Below are positions 55,933-64,000 of a stretch of 64,000 bases of DNA, piece after piece. Where the stretch lies: contig NZ_JAGGPA010000005.1 of NCBI RefSeq assembly GCF_018614035.1, positions 186,001 to 250,000 on the forward strand, written 5' to 3'. The DNA comes from Streptomyces sp. ISL-96 (lineage in GTDB: Bacteria; Actinomycetota; Actinomycetes; Streptomycetales; Streptomycetaceae). The notes under the pieces were generated by a model. The model was not told the DNA's origin. It ran no database searches and was given only the letters and a program-made list of their open reading frames with translations. Numbering within the stretch: the stretch's first letter is position 1; the number at the start of each line of letters is the position of its first letter. Position numbers and translations under genes: made by a program.

Positions 55933-56631
55933 ATGAGTGCCGCCGCGTCGCCCCCCATCCGCGTCCTCGTCGTCGAAGACGACCCCGTCGCCGCCGACGC
56001 CCACGCGCTCTACGTCGGCCGGGTCCCCGGCTTCGCCGTCGCCGGTGTCGCGCATTCGCGGGGAGAGTCACTCCGGGCCCTCGACCGCGGGCCGGTCGAC
56101 CTGCTCCTCCTGGACCTCTACCTCCCCGACGGCCACGGCCTCCAGCTCGTACGTTCCATTCGCGGCGCCGGCCACACCGCCGACGTCATCGCCGTCACCT
56201 CGGCCCGCGATCTGGCCGTCGTACGCGAAGGGGTATCGCTCGGCGTCGTCCAGTACGTCCTGAAGCCCTTCACCTTCGCCACCCTGCGCGACCGCCTCAC
56301 CCGGTACGCCGAGTTCCGCGCCGCGGTCGGCGAGGCCAGCGGCCAGGACGAGGTGGACCGCGCGCTCTCCGCCCTGCGCACTCCCCAGCCCGCCGCCCTG
56401 CCCAAGGGGCTCAGCGCCCCGACGCTGGAGGCGGTGACCCGTGCCCTGCGCGAATCACCGGACGGAACGACGGCCGCAGCGGCCGCCGCCGCCCTCGGGA
56501 TCTCGCGGATCACCGCCCGGCGCTATCTGGAACACCTGGTCTCGGCCGGCCGCGCCGAGCGCACTCCGCAGTACGGCCAGGTCGGCCGCCCGGAGCTGCA
56601 CTACCGCTGGCTCCCCGTACGCAAGGGGTGA
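55933..56631 (+). CDS. Response regulator, DcuR/CitB family
   Basis: A 232-residue regulator. The receiver has acidic residues Glu15-Asp16-Asp17, phosphoacceptor Asp61 in LLLLDLYLPDGHG, Thr/Ser in AVTSARD and Lys in YVLKPF. The output is an HTH of the citrate-response type (LRESPDGTTAAAAAAALGISRITARRYLEHLVSAGRAERTPQYGQVGRPELHYRW). GGAG lies 6 nt before the ATG at 55933. It sits 106 bp after the kinase gene. The likely targets include dctA. Confidence 0.92.
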   Translation: MSAAASPPIRVLVVEDDPVAADAHALYVGRVPGFAVAGVAHSRGESLRALDRGPVDLLLLDLYLPDGHGLQLVRSIRGAGHTADVIAVTSARDLAVVREGVSLGVVQYVLKPFTFATLRDRLTRYAEFRAAVGEASGQDEVDRALSALRTPQPAALPKGLSAPTLEAVTRALRESPDGTTAAAAAAALGISRITARRYLEHLVSAGRAERTPQYGQVGRPELHYRWLPVRKG

Positions 56632-56681
56632 CCTTGGGGTGACTCGGGGGTAACCTGAGGGTGGCATGCGTGAACGTTGGA

Positions 56682-56711
56682 TTGTAGGACGTTCCTACGA
56701 CTTGTTATCTT
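56682..56711 (+). promoter_or_regulatory. Candidate promoter with palindrome in the spacer
   Basis: TTGTAG (56682-56687) and TTATCT (56705-56710) are 17 bp apart, and the spacer overlaps GTAGGA-CGT-TCCTAC (56684-56698). The gene starting at 56756 encodes a DNA-binding protein, so autoregulation is plausible. Confidence 0.5.
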
Positions 56712-56755
56712 GGGTGAACGCACCGTAGTCACCGGGGCCCTCTTCTCCGTACGGT

Positions 56756-57430
56756 GTGCCCGTGCACCCCTCTCCGCCTTTCAACGCTCTCGCCGCGCGC
56801 CAACTGCGCGAGGCCCTCGGCATGGCGCCCGGCCATGTCGCCTACGGGCTGCGCGCGCAGTACGGCCTGAACATCGGCCCCGACCTCGTAGTGGCCTGGG
56901 AACGCGGGCAGCGCGCGCCCGACTCCCAGGAGGTCACCGCCCTCGCGGGTGTCCTGTGGTGCGCGGTCGGCGACCTGATCGCCGCCCCGAACACACTGCG
57001 CGAGCACCGGATGGCGCGAGGTCTGGCGGCGCCGGATCTGGCGCGGATGGTGGGCGTGGACGCGGGCGCGTACCAGCGGATGGAGGACGCGCAGCGGTGG
57101 CGCGGCAACGAGCGGCAGTCCGCGGCTCTCTCCGAGGTCCTTGGTCTTTCACCGCGGGAGTTCGTCACGGCGACGGGCCGCGACGAGGACCTGGCCGAGA
57201 TGCTGCGCAGCGCGGTGACGACGCGCTGGCAGGCGTACGTACGGCCGATCGCGAAGCTGATTCCTGTGCAGCGGCGCGAACTGGAGGACATACTCCAGCG
57301 CCTGCACACCGACTACCAGTCGCGGATGATGTCGACGCTGAGCTGGAGCGGCGGCGATTCGGGGGACGGCGCGAAGGGCCGGGAGTTCCTGGACGACATC
57401 CTCAGCCATTTCTGGCAGCTCGCCCGCTGA
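56756..57430 (+). CDS. Double-HTH (XRE-like) DNA-binding protein
   Basis: A 224-residue protein with two tandem XRE-like helix-turn-helix units: residues about 12-75 (ARQLREALGMAPGHVAYGLR to WERGQRAPDSQEVTALAGVLWC) and about 83-140 (REHRMARGLAAPDLARMVGVDAGAYQRMED to LSEVLGLSPREFV). The remainder is helical with no sensor domain I recognise. The start is GTG 56756, with GTG 56762 also possible. It converges with pfkA at a strong terminator. Targets unknown. Confidence 0.78.
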   Translation: MPVHPSPPFNALAARQLREALGMAPGHVAYGLRAQYGLNIGPDLVVAWERGQRAPDSQEVTALAGVLWCAVGDLIAAPNTLREHRMARGLAAPDLARMVGVDAGAYQRMEDAQRWRGNERQSAALSEVLGLSPREFVTATGRDEDLAEMLRSAVTTRWQAYVRPIAKLIPVQRRELEDILQRLHTDYQSRMMSTLSWSGGDSGDGAKGREFLDDILSHFWQLAR

Positions 57431-57443
57431 CGGACGGGTCGAA

Positions 57444-57483
57444 GCAGAGCGGCCCTCCCCCCTCGGGGGCAGGGCCGCTCTGC
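57444..57483. terminator. Bidirectional terminator between the HTH gene and pfkA
   Basis: Perfect 13-bp stem GCAGAGCGGCCCT (57444-57456) with its complement at 57471-57483; the loop itself can pair CCCCC/GGGGG. Confidence 0.88.
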
Positions 57484-57496
57484 GCGAGCGTTCCGC

Positions 57497-58522
57497 TCAG
57501 AAGACCGACTCGGCCTCGTACATCCGCTTCTCCGGGACCGTCTTCAGTTCCTCGACCCCCGTCGCCAGCGGCACCATCGTGATCTCGGTGCCGGTCAGCG
57601 CCGTCATGTTGCCGAAGTCGCCCCGGTGCACCGCCTCCACGGCGTGCCAGCCGAAGCGGGTGGCGAGGACACGGTCGTACGCCGTCGGGGTGCCGCCGCG
57701 CTGGACGTGGCCGAGGATGACCGGCCGGGCCTCCTTGCCGAGCCGCTTCTCCAGCTCGCTCGCGAGCCGGTTGCCGATGCCGGTGAAGCGCTCGTGCCCG
57801 AACTGGTCGATGGCGCCCTTCTCGTACGGCATGGAGCCCTCGGCCGGACGCGCGCCCTCCGCGATGCACACGACCGCGAACTTCTTGCCGCGCGCGAAGC
57901 GTTCCTCGACCATCTTCACGAGGTCGTCGACCTCGAAGGGCCGCTCCGGCAGGCAGATGCCGTGCGCGCCGCCCGCCATCCCGGACTCCAGCGCGATCCA
58001 GCCCGCGTGCCGGCCCATGACCTCGACGACCATGACGCGCTGGTGGGACTCGGCGGTGGTCTTGAGGCGGTCTATGGCCTCGGTCGCGACGCCGACGGCC
58101 GTGTCGAAGCCGAAGGTGCGGTCGGTGCCGTTGATGTCGTTGTCGATGGTCTTCGGTACGCCGACGACCGGCATCCCCGCGTCCGACAGCATCCGGGACG
58201 CGGTGAGCGTGCCCTCGCCGCCGATGGGGATGAGCGCGTCGATGCCGGAGCGCTCCGACAACTCGTGCCAGTTCTCGGCCGCTTCGCGCAGCCGGTCGCG
58301 CTCCAGGCGCGCGGAGCCGAGAATCGTACCGCCGCGGGCGAGAATGCCGCTGACGGCGTTGAGGTCGAGAGGGCGGTAGTGGCCGTCGAGCAGGCCCTTG
58401 AACCCGTCCTCGAATCCGATGACTTCGTCGCCGTGACCCGCGACGGCCCGGTGCACGACCGACCGGATCACTGCGTTCAGCCCGGGGCAGTCTCCGCCTG
58501 CGGTGAGAACTCCGATGCGCAT
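57497..58522 (-). CDS. pfkA: 6-phosphofructokinase
   Basis: A 341-residue PfkA catalysing the committed step of glycolysis. Motifs: MRIGVLTAGGDCPGLNAVIRSVV (nucleotide site), LIPIGGEGTLTASRML, KTIDNDINGTDRTFGFDTAV (catalytic Asp/Thr) and VEVMGRHAGWIALESGMAGGAH (fructose-6-phosphate site). The GGEGT sequence is that of the mixed-substrate group III enzymes, of which the Streptomyces ATP-dependent, PEP-inhibited enzyme is a member. I start at ATG 58522 where the Rossmann strand begins; AGGAG lies about 11 nt upstream. Divergent from pta, which links glycolysis with acetate metabolism. Confidence 0.95.
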   Translation of the reverse strand: MRIGVLTAGGDCPGLNAVIRSVVHRAVAGHGDEVIGFEDGFKGLLDGHYRPLDLNAVSGILARGGTILGSARLERDRLREAAENWHELSERSGIDALIPIGGEGTLTASRMLSDAGMPVVGVPKTIDNDINGTDRTFGFDTAVGVATEAIDRLKTTAESHQRVMVVEVMGRHAGWIALESGMAGGAHGICLPERPFEVDDLVKMVEERFARGKKFAVVCIAEGARPAEGSMPYEKGAIDQFGHERFTGIGNRLASELEKRLGKEARPVILGHVQRGGTPTAYDRVLATRFGWHAVEAVHRGDFGNMTALTGTEITMVPLATGVEELKTVPEKRMYEAESVF

Positions 58523-58741
58523 CGTGCTGTGTCTCCTGCTCGCTAGTGGTACATGTGAGCCAGAATCCGATTGTTTCACGGCTCGCATGGGGTCCGCGCT
58601 TCCGGCTACTCCTCCGTTAGTGGACGTAATCGCGCCATACGGAGGCGTTACGCAGGCCTTGCGGATGCGCCCGTGCGAGGGCTTCGGACCCGCGTCTCAC
58701 AGCCCCCTACCCGGCGGGCGCCCTATCCACCCACACGGGTA

Positions 58742-58770
58742 TTGTCAAGAGGGCAAGACCACCCTAACTG
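58742..58770 (+). promoter_or_regulatory. Candidate pta-ackA promoter
   Basis: TTGTCA (58742-58747) and TAACTG (58765-58770) with 17-bp spacing, 14 bp upstream of the pta GTG. The -10 is imperfect. Confidence 0.35.
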
Positions 58771-58784
58771 GACGGAGAGCACGC

Positions 58785-60856
58785 GTGACGCGCAGCGTGT
58801 ACGTGACCGGGATCGACCGGGGAGACGGCCGGCAGGTCATCGAGCTGGGAGTCATGGAGCTCCTTACCCGCCAGGTGGACCGGGTGGGTGTGTTCCGCCC
58901 CCTGGTGCACGACGGGCCCGACCGCCTCTTTGACCTGCTGCGCGCCCGCTACCGGCTGTCGCAGGACCCGCAAACCGGGTACGGCATGTACTACCAGGAG
59001 GCGTCGGCGCTCCAGGCCGAGAAGGGCACCGACGAGCTGGTCTCCCGCATCGTCGACCGCTTCCACCGGGTGGCGCGGGACTACGAGGTGGTCCTCGTCC
59101 TCGGTACGGACTACGCCGACACCCAGCTGCCCGACGAGCTGGCCCTCAACGCGCGCCTGGCCAACGAGTTCGGCGCATCCGTCATCCCGGTGGTCGGCGG
59201 CAGGAAGCAGCCCGCCGACGCGGTGCGCGCCGAGACCCGCAACGCGTACCGCGCGTACGAGGCGCTGGGCTGCGAGGTCCTCGCCATGGTCGCCAACCGC
59301 GTCGCCCCCATGGACCGCGCCGAGATCGCCGAGCGCCTGAAGGCGCGCCTCCCGGTCCCCTGCTACGTCCTGCCCGACGAGCCCGCGCTGGCCGCCCCCA
59401 CGGTCGCCCAGATCACCCACGCCCTCGGCGGCAAGGTGGTGCTCGGCGACGACGCGGGCCTGGCGCGCGACGCCCTGGACTTCGTCTTCGGCGGCGCGAT
59501 GCTGCCGAACTTCCTGAACGCCCTGACCCCCGGCTGCCTCGTCGTGACCCCCGGCGACCGCGCCGACCTGGTGGTGGGCGCGCTCGCCGCGCACAGCGCC
59601 GGGACCCCGCCCATAGCGGGCGTACTCCTGACCCTCGACGAACGCCCCGGCACCGAGGTCCTCACCCTCGCCTCGCGCCTCGCGCCCGGCACCCCGGTCG
59701 TCTCGGTGGCCGGCGGCTCCTTCCCCACCGCGGCCGAGCTCTTCACCCTGGAGGGCAAGCTGAACGCCGCGACGCCCCGCAAGGCGGAGACCGCACTCGG
59801 CCTCTTCGAGCGGTACGTCGACACCAACGACCTGCTGGAGCGCATGGCGGTGGCCCGCAGCGGCCGCGTCACGCCGATGATGTTCGAGCACGAGCTGCTG
59901 GAGCGGGCGCGCGCCAACCGCCGCCGCGTCGTGCTGCCGGAGGGCACCGAGGAGCGCGTGCTGCGGGCCGCCGACGTACTGATCCGCCGCGACGTGTGCG
60001 ACCTGACGCTGCTCGGCGACGTCGACGTACTGCGCAAGAAGGCCGCCGACCTGGGCATCGACCTCACGAAAACCCAGCTCATCGACCCGCAGACCTCCGA
60101 GCTGCGCGCCCGCTTCGCCGAGACGTACGCGAAACTGCGCGCCCACAAGGGTGTCAGCGTGGAGCTGGCGTACGACGTCGTCGCCGACGCCAACTACTTC
60201 GGCACGCTGATGGTCCACGAGGGCCTGGCCGACGGCATGGTGTCGGGCTCGGTGCACTCCACCGCCGCGACCATCCGTCCCGCCTTCGAGATCATCAAGA
60301 CCAAGCCGGACGCCAAGATCGTCTCGTCGGTCTTCTTCATGCTGCTCGCCGACAAGGTGCTCGTGTACGGCGACTGCGCGGTCAACCCGGACCCGAACGC
60401 CGTCCAGCTCGCGGACATCGCCGTCCAGTCGGCGGGCACGGCCGAGAAGTTCGGCGTGGAACCGCGGATCGCGATGCTGTCGTACTCGACCGGCAGCTCC
60501 GGCACCGGCGCGGACGTCGACAAGGTGCGCCAGGCCACCGAGCTGGTGCGCGCCAGCCGGCCCGACCTGCCGGTGGAGGGGCCGATCCAGTACGACGCGG
60601 CGGTCGAGCCGTCCGTCGCCGCCACCAAGTTGCCGGGATCCGAGGTCGCGGGCCAGGCGTCCGTGCTGATCTTCCCGGACCTGAACACCGGCAACAACAC
60701 CTACAAGGCCGTCCAGCGTTCGGCCGGGGCCGTCGCCGTGGGCCCGGTCCTCCAGGGCCTGAACAAGCCGGTCAACGACCTGTCGCGCGGCGCACTGGTG
60801 CAGGACATCGTCAACACGGTCGCCATTACGGCGATCCAGGCCCAGGGCGAGACCGT

Positions 60857-60860
<4 letters not shown>
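58785..60860 (+). CDS. pta: Phosphate acetyltransferase (long form)
   Basis: A 691-residue enzyme converting acetyl-CoA and phosphate to acetyl phosphate. The N-terminal third is a P-loop/BioD-like domain with an altered loop (VTGIDRGDGRQVIELGVME), then a DRTGG domain (about 215-330), then the C-terminal catalytic PTA domain (RRRVVLPEGTEERVLRAADVL; YFGTLMVHEGLADGMVSGSVHST; SYSTGSSGTGADVDKVRQAT; FPDLNTGNNTYKAVQRSAGA). The GTG at 58785 has GGAGAG at 5-6 nt. The stop overlaps the ackA start (ATGA). Confidence 0.96.
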
Positions 60861-62119
<1,259 letters not shown>

Positions 62120-62175
62120 GCGGCATCCCGCCCATTTGTACATTCCACCAGACGGAATATTCCGCAGCGAAACAA

Positions 62176-62194
62176 ACCGATAGGATCCGCCTCA
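62176..62194 (+). promoter_or_regulatory. -10-like element implying a near-leaderless pyk transcript
   Basis: TAGGAT at 62181-62186 matches the Streptomyces -10 consensus and ends 7 nt before the pyk ATG, so transcription could start at the ATG itself. The same AGGA could instead act as a Shine-Dalgarno. The palindrome GGAATATTCC lies at 62154-62163. Confidence 0.4.
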
Positions 62195-63627
62195 TGCGCC
62201 GTTCCAAAATCGTCTGCACACTGGGTCCCGCCGTCGACTCCCATGACCAGCTCGTCGCTCTCATCGATGCCGGCATGAGCGTGGCCCGATTCAACTTCAG
62301 CCACGGCACCCATGCCGAGCACCAGAGCCGGTACGACCGGGTCCGCAAGGCTGCCGAGGAGACGGGCCGCGCGGTGGGCGTACTCGCCGACCTCCAGGGC
62401 CCGAAGATCCGGCTGGCGAAGTTCGCCGAAGGACCGGTCGAGCTGGTCCGCGGGGACGAGTTCGTCATCACCTCCGAGGACGTCCCGGGCGACAAGTCGA
62501 TCTGCGGCACGACCTACAAGGGTCTGCCCGGCGACGTCTCCAAGGGCGACCCGATCCTGATCAACGACGGCAACGTCGAGCTCAAGGTCACCGCGGTCGA
62601 GGGCCACCGGGTCCACACCATCGTGATCGAGGGCGGTGTGGTCTCCGACCACAAGGGCATCAACCTGCCCGGCGCGGCGGTCAACGTCCCCGCGCTGTCC
62701 GAGAAGGACGTCGACGACCTGCGCTTCGCCCTGCGGATGGGCTGCGACATGGTCGCGCTGTCCTTCGTGCGCGACGCCGACGACGTCAAGGACGTCCACA
62801 AGGTGATGGACGAGGAGGGCCGCCGGGTCCCCGTCATCGCCAAGGTGGAGAAGCCGCAGGCCGTCGAGCACATGGAGGGCGTCGTCATGGCGTTCGACGG
62901 TGTGATGGTCGCCCGTGGTGACCTGGCCGTCGAGTATCCGCTCGAAAAGGTCCCGATGGTGCAGAAGCGGCTCATCGAGCTGTGCCGCCGCAACGCCAAG
63001 CCGGTGATCGTCGCGACCCAGATGATGGAGTCGATGATCACCAACTCGCGTCCGACGCGCGCCGAGGCGTCCGACGTCGCCAACGCGATCCTGGACGGGG
63101 CCGACGCGGTCATGCTGTCCGCGGAGTCCTCGGTCGGGGCGTACCCGATCGAAACGGTCAAGACGATGTCGAAGATCGTCGTCGCGGCCGAGGAGGAACT
63201 GCTCTCCAAGGGCCTCCAGCCGCTGGTCCCGGGCAAGAAGCCCCGTACACAGGGCGGTTCGGTCGCCCGCGCGGCCGCCGAGATCGCGGACTTCCTGAAC
63301 GGCAAGGCGCTGGTCGCCTTCACCAAGTCCGGCGACACGGCCCGCCGGCTGTCCCGCTACCGCGCGGCGCAGCCGATCCTGGCCTTCACGACCGACGTCG
63401 GCACGCGCAACCAGCTCGCACTGAGCTGGGGCGTCGAGTCGTTCGTCGTCCCGCACGTGGACAACACCGACGCGATGGTCGACCTGGTCGACGCCGAGCT
63501 GCTCAAGCTCCAGCGCTACAACGACGGCGACACCATGATCATCACCGCCGGTTCGCCCCCCGGCGTACCCGGCACCACCAACATGGTCCGGGTGCACCAC
63601 CTGGGCGGCGGGGAGCACACCGCCTGA
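62194..63627 (+). CDS. pyk: Pyruvate kinase
   Basis: A 477-residue enzyme converting PEP and ADP to pyruvate and ATP. Motifs: MRRSKIVCTLGPAVDSHDQL, ARFNFSHGTHAEH, GVLADLQGPKIRLAKF, VPVIAKVEKPQAVEHM (catalytic Lys), DGVMVARGDLAVEYPLEKVP, and MMESMITNSRPTRAEASDVANAILDGADAVMLSAESSVGAYP. The C-terminal regulatory domain is complete. It follows ackA in the same direction after 74 bp and is ended by a strong hairpin. Confidence 0.97.
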   Translation: MRRSKIVCTLGPAVDSHDQLVALIDAGMSVARFNFSHGTHAEHQSRYDRVRKAAEETGRAVGVLADLQGPKIRLAKFAEGPVELVRGDEFVITSEDVPGDKSICGTTYKGLPGDVSKGDPILINDGNVELKVTAVEGHRVHTIVIEGGVVSDHKGINLPGAAVNVPALSEKDVDDLRFALRMGCDMVALSFVRDADDVKDVHKVMDEEGRRVPVIAKVEKPQAVEHMEGVVMAFDGVMVARGDLAVEYPLEKVPMVQKRLIELCRRNAKPVIVATQMMESMITNSRPTRAEASDVANAILDGADAVMLSAESSVGAYPIETVKTMSKIVVAAEEELLSKGLQPLVPGKKPRTQGGSVARAAAEIADFLNGKALVAFTKSGDTARRLSRYRAAQPILAFTTDVGTRNQLALSWGVESFVVPHVDNTDAMVDLVDAELLKLQRYNDGDTMIITAGSPPGVPGTTNMVRVHHLGGGEHTA

Positions 63628-63647
63628 TCCAGGCTCCCGCGATACGC

Positions 63648-63696
63648 GAACGGCGGTGGCCCGCCCCACTGATCCGGGGACGGGCCACCGCCGTTC
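63648..63696. terminator. Bidirectional terminator after pyk
   Basis: Perfect 16-bp stem GAACGGCGGTGGCCCG (63648-63663) with its complement at 63681-63696 and a 17-nt loop that can pair further (CCCC/GGGG). Confidence 0.9.
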
Positions 63697-63725
63697 CGGC
63701 GCTTCGGTGCGATATGGGCGTGCTC

Positions 63726-64000
63726 TCAGCCGGTGTAGAAGTTGTGCAGCCCCGGCACCATGAGCGTGCCGCCGAACTGGCCGGCCTGGGTCACGGTGAC
63801 GTCCGTGAACACGGCGACCGGAACATTCAGCGGCGGCGGAGTCTCCGGACTGAACGTGACCGGGATGAGGCCGAAGAGGTTGCCCTTCAGCTTCTCCGTG
63901 TACATGGTCACCGTGCCCTCGCGGATGGTCGAGGTGGAACCGTCCGCGGCCTGCACGTGGGCCGTGGTGCCATTGGGGCCGACGACCTTCTGGTGCAGGT
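63726..64000 (-). CDS. Unknown protein, 3' part only (start beyond window)
   Basis: The minus-strand frame is open from the window edge to the stop at 63726, giving at least 91 residues (HQKVVGPNGTTAHVQAADGS at the start of the visible part, MVPGLHNFYTG at the end). The sequence is rich in beta-forming residues (VTVTQAGQFGGTLMV; VAVFTDVTVT) without membrane helices. I do not recognise a family. It resembles a secreted or surface beta-sandwich, but the N-terminus that would show a signal peptide is outside the window. Confidence 0.6.
   Translation of the reverse strand, partial: LHQKVVGPNGTTAHVQAADGSTSTIREGTVTMYTEKLKGNLFGLIPVTFSPETPPPLNVPVAVFTDVTVTQAGQFGGTLMVPGLHNFYTG

Overview
The base composition (very high GC, strongly GC-biased third codon positions), many GTG/TTG starts and the gene set point to a Streptomyces chromosome. 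From memory, the conserved genes run in the same order as the S. coelicolor core region from pyk/ackA/pta/pfkA through glgB-mak-treS-glgE and glgP to glgX; I could not check this against a database.

Layout. 1-10,234: the 3' part of glgX, an overlapping pair of ABC exporter half-transporters, a secreted thermolysin-type protease and glgP. 10,373-16,061: a compact accessory cluster on the minus strand with a PhzS-like flavin hydroxylase, a PrnB-like haem enzyme, an MFS exporter and an HpaB-like flavin hydroxylase. 16,344-21,454: acetyltransferase, unknown protein, AraC regulator divergent from an NmrA-type protein, and a secreted subtilase. 21,692-30,003: glgE-treS-mak-(small ORF)-glgB, the maltose-1-phosphate route to alpha-glucan. 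29,990-32,299: a HelR-type RNA polymerase-recycling ATPase, converging on glgB.

32,450-41,305 is a rearranged region. A thioredoxin/MerR pair is present twice as a 610-bp direct repeat. The second thioredoxin is a chimera whose C-terminus is the tail of a dicarboxylate symporter related to the dctA gene at 52.7 kb, which fits the novel joint of a tandem duplication. Between the repeats lie an imine-reductase-like gene and an HD-domain gene. To the right are an immunity-like gene with a beheaded polymorphic-toxin tail, an XRE regulator with a small partner, an IS element with intact ends but a broken transposase, and an integrase remnant. 40,934-52,549 holds a 2,421-residue exported RHS/YD-repeat protein with an intein-like HINT domain and a short C-terminal toxin, its DUF6188-like immunity gene, and a divergent 1,166-residue secreted DNRLRE/FG-GAP protein.

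52,692-64,000 returns to core genes: dctA with a divergent DcuS/DcuR-like two-component pair, a double-HTH regulator, pfkA, pta-ackA, pyk and the 3' end of an unknown gene. Functionally the window combines glycogen/trehalose/alpha-glucan metabolism (glgX, glgP, glgE, treS, mak, glgB) with lower glycolysis and overflow acetate metabolism (pfkA, pyk, pta, ackA), interrupted by two accessory islands. No rRNA, tRNA or CRISPR array was seen.
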